Positions 14,487-21,293 of a DNA stretch of 22,142 nucleotides are shown here, in pieces. A program made the position numbers and the translations under genes. Where the stretch lies: contig CAJUQT010000016.1 of assembly GCA_910588225.1 (NCBI GenBank), positions 1 through 22,142 on the forward strand, in the 5' to 3' direction. Position 1 is the stretch's first letter; each line of letters starts with the position of its first letter. The stretch is from an uncultured Acetatifactor sp. (GTDB taxonomy: Bacteria; Bacillota; Clostridia; Lachnospirales; Lachnospiraceae). The notes under the pieces are model-generated. The model was not told the origin of the DNA. It saw only the letters and a program-made list of their open reading frames with translations, and searched no databases.

Positions 14487-15257
14487 ATGGAAAAACAGGA
14501 AGAAAGAAAAGCTATGGAAGTACATCGTATTGCTGTCATATCAGACACACATGGCATTCTGCGGCCGGAGGCGGTGAATGTTCTGAAGACTTGTGAAGTG
14601 ATTCTTCACGCAGGTGACTTTGACAATGCCGGGATATGGAAGGACTTGAAAGAAATCGGTCCTGTGTATGCGGTTCGGGGAAATGTGGATAAGAAATGGG
14701 CGGATGATTGGCCGGAGGAGCTGCCGAATGAAAAGGAACTTTCCCTGTATGGGTTCAGAATTTACATGATTCATAACAGAAAGCAGGCCCGGAAGGATTT
14801 GTCTGGTATTGACATGGTAATCTTCGGCCATTCCCATGAATATGAAGAAAGCCAAAAGGGAGAAACAGTTTATCTCAATCCCGGCAGCTGCGGACAGAAG
14901 CGATTCAATCTGCCCCTTACCATGATGGTGCTAACCCTTTATCCGGAGAGCCACAAGTTCCATACGGAGAAAATTGATTGTAACCCGGCGGTTCCAGATA
15001 TACCGGCAAAAAAAGCGTCCCTGAAGTCCTTTGGTGGTTTTTTTGGCAGAAAAAAGTCTTTGCCGTCAGCAGGAAAAATGCATAAACTGATTCAGAAAAT
15101 CATAAAGGAAGTGGATGCCGGTAAGTCTGTTGCGGAGATTGCGGAGAGAAACCATCTGGACACGGAACTGGCAGAACAGATCTGCCGCATATATGTAACA
15201 CATCCTGGTGTGGATGTGGATGGGATTATGGATAGAATGGAAAGAAAAGACTTGTAA
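14487..15257 (+). CDS. YfcE/MJ0936-type metallophosphoesterase with extra C-terminal domain
   Basis: A 256-residue protein whose first 165 residues are a small calcineurin-like phosphodiesterase. The metal ligands are all recognisable: SDTHG (Asp20, His22), HAGDFD (Asp44), RGNVD (Asn66), IHN (His96) and GHSHE (His115, His117), followed by LNPGSCG. It should cleave phosphodiesters, possibly cyclic nucleotides, with Mn2+ or Ni2+. Family members usually end near residue 165-180. Here a basic linker and a helical domain (about 196-256) with a helix-turn-helix-like stretch VAEIAERNHLDTELAEQICRI follow. Two ATGs (14487, 14514) lie in nearly identical 12-base contexts; the second removes only nine residues before the conserved core. 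It follows DUF2971 by four bases. Confidence 0.85.
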   Translation: MEKQEERKAMEVHRIAVISDTHGILRPEAVNVLKTCEVILHAGDFDNAGIWKDLKEIGPVYAVRGNVDKKWADDWPEELPNEKELSLYGFRIYMIHNRKQARKDLSGIDMVIFGHSHEYEESQKGETVYLNPGSCGQKRFNLPLTMMVLTLYPESHKFHTEKIDCNPAVPDIPAKKASLKSFGGFFGRKKSLPSAGKMHKLIQKIIKEVDAGKSVAEIAERNHLDTELAEQICRIYVTHPGVDVDGIMDRMERKDL

Positions 15258-15354
15258 TTTTTCAGTGCATATTCTCACAAATCCTTGAAATACTAAATGA
15301 AAAAGAAAGGAAAACCTGCCTGGAAGAAAGCGAAGGCAGGCGGTGAGAGGAAAT

Positions 15355-15789
15355 ATGATATACACAGATACTGTAAAATTACTGCGGGAATGTGACGCGG
15401 GAACGAAAATGGCGGTGACCTCCATCGATGAAGTCCTGGAAAAGGTTCGGGATACGGAAATGAAGAAGCTTTTGCAGGAAAGCAAAAGTCATCATGAAAA
15501 GCTGGGAGATGAGATTCATTCTCTGCTGAACAGTCACGGGACAGAGGAAAAGGATCCGACGCCGATGGCAAAGGGAATGTCGTGGGTGAAGACCAATGTA
15601 AAGATGGGGATGGATGACAGTGATGCTACTGTGGCGGACCTGATTACAGACGGCTGTAATATGGGTATTAAATCCCTCAACAGGTACCTGAATCAGTTTA
15701 AAGCGGCGGATCACAAGTCGAAAGACATCAGCACAAAACTGATTTCCATTGAAGAAAAATTATGTAAAGATTTGAATAAGTATTTATGA
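15355..15789 (+). CDS. Ferritin-like (DUF2383-type) small protein
   Basis: A 144-residue, mostly helical protein resembling the DUF2383/YciF group of ferritin-like four-helix bundles. Glutamate and histidine residues fall at helix positions such as ESKSHHEKLGDEI (about 43-55) and a second pair of helices ends in SIEEKLCKDLNKYL. A short Pro-rich loop (KDPTPMAKGMSW) links the two helix pairs. I chose ATG 15355 with GAGAGG a few bases upstream; a GTG at 15343 would overlap that site. It lies 15 bases before the NUDIX gene, so both should be on one mRNA. The function is unknown; metal or redox storage is only suggested by fold class. Confidence 0.68.
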   Translation: MIYTDTVKLLRECDAGTKMAVTSIDEVLEKVRDTEMKKLLQESKSHHEKLGDEIHSLLNSHGTEEKDPTPMAKGMSWVKTNVKMGMDDSDATVADLITDGCNMGIKSLNRYLNQFKAADHKSKDISTKLISIEEKLCKDLNKYL

Positions 15790-15804
15790 GATAAGGAGCA
15801 GAAC

Positions 15805-16485
15805 ATGGCTGAAAGACAAAAGATAAACAGGGAAGACGTGGAGATGGTATTCGATTCCCCCTATATTCGTGTGGCTGATTTACAATATGCACCGGGCAGG
15901 CATTATTATGATGCCACCCGGCGGACAACAGATGACCTGACTGCGACGAAATCAGATGAAGAGTTCAGGACAATGCTCCCGGATGCGGTAAGCTGTATTG
16001 TGATTCTGGATACACCAGGGGAAGAGCCGAAGCTGTTGCTTTCTTATGAGTTCCGCTATCCGGCCGGACAGTTTCTGCTCAGTGTGCCGGCGGGATTGAT
16101 AGATAAGGAGGACAGAGCAAAGCAAAACCCTCTCCTCACCACGGCGCTGCGGGAAATAAAAGAGGAGACCGGGCTGGAAACGGCAGCAGGGGATGTTGTG
16201 TTTACAGTCAATTCGCTGCTTTTCTCCAGTCCTGGAATGACAGACGAGAGCAATGCTCTCGTGTGCGTGGTTCTTCATTCTGCGGACTTGTCCGCGTTGT
16301 CCCAGGAAGGCGCGGTGGGAAGCGAATTATTTGACGGTTTTGCACTTCTCACCAGAGAGGATGCCATGGAGGCTCTTCGGAAAGGACGCGACGCCCGGGG
16401 GAACTTCTATTCAATATACACCTGGGCGGCACTGATGTTTTTTGTATCGGATATGTGGAAGGAAACGGATACTTTTCACTCGTGA
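15805..16485 (+). CDS. NUDIX hydrolase, ADP-ribose pyrophosphatase-like
   Basis: A 226-residue NUDIX protein. The catalytic box is REIKEETG at 116-123, preceded by the expected glycine in PAGLID (about 96-100). The distance between them is about five residues longer than the canonical 23-residue box, so the loop is expanded. The beta-rich N-terminal domain and the YEFRYPAGQFLLSVPAGLID segment are typical of ADP-sugar pyrophosphatases, which split ADP-ribose into AMP and ribose 5-phosphate. The start has AAGGAG seven bases upstream. It is the last gene of the group beginning with DUF2971 and converges on the Uma2 gene. Exact substrate is not determined by the motif. Confidence 0.87.
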   Translation: MAERQKINREDVEMVFDSPYIRVADLQYAPGRHYYDATRRTTDDLTATKSDEEFRTMLPDAVSCIVILDTPGEEPKLLLSYEFRYPAGQFLLSVPAGLIDKEDRAKQNPLLTTALREIKEETGLETAAGDVVFTVNSLLFSSPGMTDESNALVCVVLHSADLSALSQEGAVGSELFDGFALLTREDAMEALRKGRDARGNFYSIYTWAALMFFVSDMWKETDTFHS

Positions 16486-16539
16486 CAGTTCCACATACCC
16501 CGTTGACAGAATTTTTTCTTCAAAAAGATGGGACTGTAC

Positions 16540-17094
16540 TCAGCCGCAGCAGGAAAGCAGACTGGCAGGTTGTATAGTCAGCTCAGGAAAAATACATACG
16601 AAAATATCATCATTAAAGCTGTACTGGCAGGTGTTTTTCTCGTACTGGAAATCATAAATGTTTACAGTTCTGGTGATGGGATTTATAATCCAGTATTCCC
16701 GCACACCTGCTGTCCGGTATTTAAAAAGTTTTATACCATAGTCCATTTGCTGAGTGGAAGGAGAGATAATCTCGATAATCCAGTCAGGTGCTCCATTACA
16801 TCCCCGATAATCCAGCTTTGATTGATCGCAGATAACGGAAATGTCAGGTTCCACATAATTTCGGTCATCCTGATTCAGGAATACTGCGAATGGGGCGGGG
16901 TAGACCAGACAGCCTCCATTTTTGGTTCTGATATAATCATGAATTCTGGCGGAAAGATTCATGATCAGATGCTGGTGGATTCGAACTGGCGGCGCCATAT
17001 CATAAATACGTCCATCAATCAGCTCGGCCCTTTGACCTTCCGGAAGGGCATAAATGTCATCCAGTGTATAAAGTCTTTCCTTTGCTAACGCCAT
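16540..17094 (-). CDS. Uma2-family (DUF820) restriction-endonuclease-like protein
   Basis: A 184-residue protein of the Uma2/DUF820 family, which has the PD-(D/E)XK nuclease fold. Its landmarks are YTLDDIYALPEGQRAELIDG (9-28, family N-terminal motif), EPDISVI (Glu82, Asp84), PDWIIEIISPST (103-114, Glu108) and a lysine at about 122 in GIKLFKY. Biological function is unknown for nearly all members, although they are extremely common in cyanobacteria and scattered in Firmicutes. The frame is open from 17136, but ATG at 17094 has AAAGGA at a good distance and begins at the conserved region. It has its own promoter (17162-17190) and converges on the NUDIX gene. No partner gene is apparent. Confidence 0.87.
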   Translation of the reverse strand: MALAKERLYTLDDIYALPEGQRAELIDGRIYDMAPPVRIHQHLIMNLSARIHDYIRTKNGGCLVYPAPFAVFLNQDDRNYVEPDISVICDQSKLDYRGCNGAPDWIIEIISPSTQQMDYGIKLFKYRTAGVREYWIINPITRTVNIYDFQYEKNTCQYSFNDDIFVCIFPELTIQPASLLSCCG

Positions 17095-17161
17095 CTTAAT
17101 AATTCCTTTCTGATAATAACAGAGGTGAGCGATCAAAAGCAGATTCTATTATCTAAGAACT

Positions 17162-17190
17162 ATCATAAAATATAATTTGTATTGTTTCAA
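17162..17190 (-). promoter_or_regulatory. Sigma-A promoter of the Uma2 gene
   Basis: On the minus strand, TTGAAA (complement of 17185-17190), a 17-base spacer and TATGAT (complement of 17162-17167). The leader to the ATG at 17094 is about 60 bases. Confidence 0.7.
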
Positions 17191-17256
17191 GAAAAATAAG
17201 AAGTTTTTAAAAAATATCCTGCCAGACTAATTTTTGGAAGAAATAGCAGGAGGCAC

Positions 17257-17285
17257 TTAAAATTTCATAAAGATATCCATATAAT
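17257..17285 (+). promoter_or_regulatory. Candidate promoter of the DUF1538-PII operon
   Basis: A perfect TATAAT (17280-17285) has only a weak -35, TTAAAA (17257-17262), at 17 bases. The leader to the start at 17372 would be about 80 bases and contains TCTGATA twice (17305-17311 and 17323-17329). A weak -35 fits a regulated promoter but chance cannot be excluded in this AT-rich stretch. Confidence 0.4.
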
Positions 17286-17371
17286 GTGGTAAGGATAACA
17301 GACATCTGATATGATAAAATGGTCTGATAGAAAATATCTTTGTGAATAATGAGCAAAAGAGGTGATGCGGG

Positions 17372-18928
17372 TTGAACCAAAAACTGAAGGAAAAGATTCT
17401 GGAATCCCTGTCCGCGGTGCTGCCAATAACGGGAATTGTCCTGCTGCTGAGCATCCTGCTGGTGCCCATAGACTTGGGAACCATGGTAATGTTCCTGGTG
17501 GGAGCGATTCTGTTGGTGGTGGGTATGGGATTCTTTCAGCTTGGGGCGGAGATGTCCATGACGCCGCTGGGGGAAGGCATCGGCGTACAGATATCGAAAG
17601 CGCGGCGGATTCCGCTGATCTTTCTGATCGGATTCTCCATGGGGGCGATTATCACGATCTCCGAGCCGGATCTGCAGGTGCTGGCGGAGCAGGTGCCGTC
17701 CATTCCGAATCTGACCTTGATTCTGACCGTGGCGGTGGGGGTTGGCATTTTCCTGGCGGTGGCCATTATCAGAATTTTGTTTCAGATTAATCTGTCAACC
17801 ATATTGATTGTGTTATACACAGTATTGATAGGAGTCTCCTTTTTTGTCTCAAAAGATTTCCTTGCAGTAGCATTTGACTCCGGCGGTGTGACAACGGGGC
17901 CCATGACAGTTCCTTTTATCATGGCAATGGGTGTGGGCCTTGCTTCGGTCCGCGGTGACAGAAATGCTTCCAGCGACAGTTTTGGTCTGGTGGCGCTGTC
18001 AAGTGTGGGGCCGATTCTGGCAGTGTTGATTCTGGGAAAGTTCTTCAATCCCGGTGAGACTGCATATGCAGCATCCGGTGTCCCACATGTGAGTACCACC
18101 CGGGATGTGGTGAAGGAATTTCTCTTCAGCATGCCTCCTTATGTGCGGGAGGTTCTGATATCGTTGGTACCGGTTGCCTTTGTGTTCGTTTTGTTCCAAC
18201 TGTTTACACATCGATATCCGCGCAGGCAGGTAAAGCGTGTGACGGTAGGTTTCGGGTATACATATATCGGTTTGGTGCTGTTCCTGTGCGGCGTTAATGT
18301 GGGATTTGCTCCGGTGGGTTCCCTGCTGGGGAACGAAATTGCCTCCGAGGCCTGGAAATGGCTGCTGATACCTATCGGTATGCTGATTGGATATTATATT
18401 GTAAAAGCAGAGCCGGCCATCCAGGTGCTGAATCGCCAGGTGGAGGGTGTGACTAACGGCTCGGTGTCCGCCAGGTCCATGAACCTCTGCATGTCCCTGG
18501 GAGTATCGGCCAGCGTGGGAATGTCCATGATGCGGGTGCTGACCGGTCTGCCCATACACTGGATTATCATACCGGGTTATTTGATCGCATTGCTCCTGTC
18601 CAGATTCGTGCCGAAGATGTTCGTGGGTATTGCATTCGACTCCGGCGGTGTGGCCAGCGGTCCCATGACCACCACATTCCTGCTTCCGCTAAGCATCGGA
18701 GCCTGTGATGCTGTGGGAGGAAATCTGATGACAGATGCTTTCGGCGTGGTGGCGCTGGTGGCACTCACGCCGCTGATTGCCATTCAGGTGATGGGAATCC
18801 TGTATCAGTACAGGCTGAAGACAACGGATCAGCTCGCGGCACAGGAAGCAGACTTTACGGAAGTTATGGATGCTATGGATGACATCTTTGAATTTGAGGA
18901 GGGCAGTGAAAATGGCGGACAATCATAA
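17372..18928 (+). CDS. DUF1538 membrane protein with two internal repeats
   Basis: A 518-residue polytopic membrane protein of the DUF1538 family, with about twelve hydrophobic segments. It is an internal duplication. AFDSGGVTTGPMT (167-179) matches AFDSGGVASGPMT (421-433); EPDLQVL (98-104) matches EPAIQVL (347-353); DSFGLVAL (202-209) matches DAFGVVAL (455-462). The repeated acidic and glycine-rich motifs inside membrane segments look like ion- or substrate-binding sites of a secondary transporter, but no substrate is established. The tail (485-518) is acidic and probably cytoplasmic. The start is TTG 17372 behind AGAGGTGAT. Its stop lies 17 bases inside the following PII-like gene, so the two are translationally linked and probably form a transporter and its regulator. 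Confidence 0.88.
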   Translation: MNQKLKEKILESLSAVLPITGIVLLLSILLVPIDLGTMVMFLVGAILLVVGMGFFQLGAEMSMTPLGEGIGVQISKARRIPLIFLIGFSMGAIITISEPDLQVLAEQVPSIPNLTLILTVAVGVGIFLAVAIIRILFQINLSTILIVLYTVLIGVSFFVSKDFLAVAFDSGGVTTGPMTVPFIMAMGVGLASVRGDRNASSDSFGLVALSSVGPILAVLILGKFFNPGETAYAASGVPHVSTTRDVVKEFLFSMPPYVREVLISLVPVAFVFVLFQLFTHRYPRRQVKRVTVGFGYTYIGLVLFLCGVNVGFAPVGSLLGNEIASEAWKWLLIPIGMLIGYYIVKAEPAIQVLNRQVEGVTNGSVSARSMNLCMSLGVSASVGMSMMRVLTGLPIHWIIIPGYLIALLLSRFVPKMFVGIAFDSGGVASGPMTTTFLLPLSIGACDAVGGNLMTDAFGVVALVALTPLIAIQVMGILYQYRLKTTDQLAAQEADFTEVMDAMDDIFEFEEGSENGGQS

Positions 18929-19604
18929 GAAAGCGGCGTTTCGGATGCTGCTTCTCATTGCGACACCAAAGTTGGTGAACAAGGCGGTGGGAATGTTCAA
19001 AGAAGGAAATGTTCCCACTCAGTATGTTTTCCACGCCCAGGGAACTGCCACCAGCGAAGTCATGGATATGCTGGGGCTGGATGGTGTGGATAAAAATATT
19101 CTGATGGGTATGATGCCGAAGGCTTTTGCCGACGAAATGCTGAAAAGGCTGCGGAAGAAGCTGCACCTGGGGATGCCGAATACAGGAATTGCCTTTACTG
19201 TCTTCATGTCCGGCGGCAGCGGTCACCTTGTGCAGCTGATTGAGAGTCTGGAACCGGAGGAGAAGAAACTTACGGAGAGGAATGAAGCGGATATGACAGA
19301 GAATGAATACAGCATGATTATGGCTATTGTAAATCAGGGATTCAGTGAGGATGTAATGAATGCGGCCAGACCCAAAGGCGCCTCCGGCGGCACGGTGTTC
19401 CACAGCCGGCGAATCGGCAACCAGGAGGCTATGAAATTCTGGAAGATAAGCGTGCAGGAGGAGAGAGAAGTAGTCATTATCCTGGCCCAGAAGGAAGATA
19501 AGCTGGCCATTATGCAGGAAATCGGCAGACAATGCGGAATGCACAGCAAAGCCCAGGGGATCATTATGTCTCTGCCTGTGGACGGTATTGCAGGGCTGGA
19601 CTGA
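18912..19604 (+). CDS. Tandem PII-like (GlnB-fold) regulatory protein
   Basis: A 230-residue protein made of two PII-like domains. Domain 1 (about 10-105) shows LLLIATPKLVNKAVGMFKEG and the GTATSEV/LGLDGVDK region. Domain 2 (about 132-228) has AARPKGASGGTVFHSRR (151-167), typical of the PII nucleotide-binding T-loop region, and the terminal KAQGIIMSLPVDGIAGL. PII proteins sense ATP/ADP and often 2-oxoglutarate and bind a partner transporter or enzyme. Here the partner is presumably the DUF1538 membrane protein just upstream. ATG 18912 has AGGAGGG eight bases upstream and overlaps the previous gene by 17 bases; earlier in-frame starts lie outside the homologous region. Single-domain PII proteins act as trimers, so a fused pair implies a different oligomer or distinct ligands for each half. 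Confidence 0.87.
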   Translation: MADNHKKAAFRMLLLIATPKLVNKAVGMFKEGNVPTQYVFHAQGTATSEVMDMLGLDGVDKNILMGMMPKAFADEMLKRLRKKLHLGMPNTGIAFTVFMSGGSGHLVQLIESLEPEEKKLTERNEADMTENEYSMIMAIVNQGFSEDVMNAARPKGASGGTVFHSRRIGNQEAMKFWKISVQEEREVVIILAQKEDKLAIMQEIGRQCGMHSKAQGIIMSLPVDGIAGLD

Positions 19605-19625
19605 TTACAGAGGCAAAAGGAAAGT

Positions 19626-20369
19626 CTAATGCTCATTAATTTCATATAGATACATGTTTCCCTTTTTCCCTGTCCGGGTCACTGTCTCCACATGATGCAG
19701 GATATTCAGAACCATTTGCGCCAGGGAGAGGGAAATGTGTGCCGCGGCGGCAAACTCCCGGGAGGTGAAGGCGCCTTCCAGCTCCGAAGGGACAAATTGC
19801 ATGTAGTCCTGAGGGCAGTCGATCTCAAATTCCCGTATAAGTTCGGTGGGAATGCGGTCATATTTGGTTGCTTTTCTTCTTTTGCTCTTAGGCCGGCTGC
19901 TCAGGAGCTTGTATTCTTCCACATCCATCAGGACCAGCCGCAGACGAAGGTTAGGGTCTTTCAGATACATTTTAATCTTATACAGTTCGGGGAAAACCAC
20001 ATAAGGATTGCCTTTTACCGGGGATTTGCGCTTTCCGCTCAGCTCCCCGGTTTCTTCGTCTATCCAGATAATCCTAGTCTCCCGGGGAATGGGATAGACG
20101 ATGGTCACAGGGTACAGAGGCAGAAAAGCACCCAGCTTCCCCCGCATTTTGTCAAACTGTCTGGTCTGGATCTCTATGATTTCACCGTCCGCGTAAATAT
20201 CGGCAATATAATTCTCTATGGGGATTTCCTGCCTGTCCTCGTCAGGCTCATAGTAATTTTTCAAAATGGCATGAACAGTTTTCTCAGACAGTGTGCCGAT
20301 ACCGAAACGCTGTCTGTCGATTCCTATGACTTTTCTCTTTGCTTCTTCAAAATTTCTTTTGTCCGGCAT
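19626..20369 (-). CDS. Unnamed protein with PD-(D/E)XK-like core and winged-helix-like C-terminus
   Basis: A 247-residue protein I cannot assign to a named family. Residues 50-80 contain ADIYADGEIIEIQTRQFDK and then RGKLG, with Asp57, Glu66 and Gln68 spaced as in the catalytic core of PD-(D/E)XK nucleases where the lysine is replaced (D...ExQ). A predicted beta-rich region follows, then the basic patch SSRPKSKRRKATKY (157-170). The last 50 residues (FTSREFAAAAHISLSLAQMVLNIL, then GKKGNMYLY) look like a winged helix. The frame is open up to 20477, but ATG 20369 has TAAGGA five bases upstream. It is transcribed towards the PII gene, with 21 bases between their stops. A DNA-binding or DNA-processing role is inferred only. 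Confidence 0.7.
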   Translation of the reverse strand: MPDKRNFEEAKRKVIGIDRQRFGIGTLSEKTVHAILKNYYEPDEDRQEIPIENYIADIYADGEIIEIQTRQFDKMRGKLGAFLPLYPVTIVYPIPRETRIIWIDEETGELSGKRKSPVKGNPYVVFPELYKIKMYLKDPNLRLRLVLMDVEEYKLLSSRPKSKRRKATKYDRIPTELIREFEIDCPQDYMQFVPSELEGAFTSREFAAAAHISLSLAQMVLNILHHVETVTRTGKKGNMYLYEINEH

Positions 20370-20445
20370 ATTTATCCTTACTGCACCCCTGAACAATGAT
20401 TTTCCTGTATCGTGCCTGTGAGACATGGATGGATGATACTTTTGT

Positions 20446-20454
20446 ATTATAGCA
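20446..20454 (-). promoter_or_regulatory. Extended -10 promoter of the nuclease-like gene
   Basis: The minus strand reads TGCTATAAT (complement of 20446-20454), an extended -10 element with a perfect hexamer. There is no good -35 at 17 bases. The leader to the ATG at 20369 is about 70 bases. Confidence 0.5.
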
Positions 20455-20779
20455 GATTTTGGACAGAAATGACACATGCTTTTATTTCCTGCAGATATGC
20501 TTTTTGCAAATATATTTCTATTTTTTGCAGATTTTATTCCGCAAAATACCTGCCTCCAAACCGCAAAAAGAAATCAGAATGCCTGCTGCCATATATGGAA
20601 TATTAGGAAATCTAAATACAAAGATAACTGTTTCCTCTGTAAACAAAATCCAATATAAAGCAGCTTATAAAACGTGGTGACAGGTCATGGAAATTTTTGC
20701 GAGAAAAAAAGAGTTCATGATTTTTGCAGAATAACGAGAGTAAAAATGATTTTGTATCAGGAAATATATTTCGAAAAAA
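20455..20779. other. AT-rich intergenic region with repeated TTTTTGC
   Basis: No gene is supported between the nuclease-like gene and PadR (20370-20889). TTTTTGC recurs at 20501, 20522, 20694 and 20721, the last two each preceded by TCATG. GCAAAA at 20541-20546 and GCAAAAA at 20563-20569 can pair with the copy at 20522-20528. A perfect 12-bp palindrome GAAATATATTTC lies at 20761-20772. It may carry regulator sites, but I see no recognisable RNA class. Confidence 0.4.
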
Positions 20780-20816
20780 AATATACCTTGACAGACGAGG
20801 TATATTGTAATATAGT
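20780..20816 (+). promoter_or_regulatory. PadR operon promoter overlapped by operator-like inverted repeat
   Basis: TTGACA (20788-20793), a 17-base spacer and TATAGT (20811-20816) form a strong promoter. A perfect 9-bp inverted repeat, AATATACCT (20780-20788) and AGGTATATT (20798-20806), covers the -35 box. This is the expected arrangement for repression by the PadR protein encoded next. Confidence 0.75.
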
Positions 20817-20889
20817 ATAAATGAAAACCAGGACCATAAATGTCCGGGTACTGCGGTACAGAGACAAAATGAGAAAAAGGAGGCGGAAC

Positions 20890-21213
20890 ATGTCAATTAC
20901 ATCAGACATCCTTCGGGGACATACAGAAGCCATTATATTGGCTCATCTTCTGGAGAAGGATAGTTATGGATATCAGATTAACAAGGATATCATGAAAAAG
21001 ACGGATAATCGCTGTGAGCTGAAGGAAGCTACTTTGTATTCCGCTTTTCGCAGACTGGAACAGGCTGGCTGTATACGCACTTACTGGGGAGATGAGACAG
21101 TGGGAGCCCGACGTCGGTATTATTCCATTACGGAGGAAGGGCGCAAAGCTTATCAATCCTACAAGCGGGACTGGGAAGAGGCAAAGGAGACGATTGACCA
21201 GCTGTTACAGTAA
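20890..21213 (+). CDS. PadR-family transcriptional repressor
   Basis: A 107-residue winged-helix regulator. It shows the PadR core: ILRGHTEAIILAHLLEKDSYGYQINKDI, then LKEATLYSAFRRLEQAGCI and the wing with RRRYYSITEEGRKAYQSY, followed by a short C-terminal dimerisation helix. This is the small PadR subfamily that usually senses phenolics, drugs or envelope stress. ATG 20890 has an ideal AAGGAGG six bases upstream; the open frame to 20821 begins before the promoter's transcript start and is not used. It precedes a permease-prefix-type membrane protein, a standard pair in Clostridia, and probably represses its own operon through the repeat at 20780-20806. Confidence 0.9.
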   Translation: MSITSDILRGHTEAIILAHLLEKDSYGYQINKDIMKKTDNRCELKEATLYSAFRRLEQAGCIRTYWGDETVGARRRYYSITEEGRKAYQSYKRDWEEAKETIDQLLQ

Positions 21214-21233
21214 GCAGTTGTATTGGTACTATG

Positions 21234-21278
21234 CGCCGCAGAAGAAACGAAAAAAGAAAACAGAGGATTCCTGCGGCG
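21234..21278 (+). repeat. Inverted repeat ahead of the membrane protein gene
   Basis: CGCCGCAG (21234-21241) and CTGCGGCG (21271-21278) are perfect complements separated by 29 purine-rich bases. The right arm ends directly before the ribosome binding site AAAGGA (21281-21286) of the next gene. It may set relative translation or mRNA stability within the operon. Confidence 0.5.
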
Positions 21279-21293
21279 GGAAAGGAAAATAAA

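Noticed and set aside
17218..17250. CCTGC/GCAGG hairpin upstream of DUF1538 as a riboswitch or terminator
   Set aside because: Only five pairs with a 23-base loop and no U tract; it also lies before the candidate promoter.
20412..20680. Overlapping small plus-strand frames in the AT-rich gap
   Set aside because: Compositionally biased translations without ribosome binding sites or similarity; they are chance frames.
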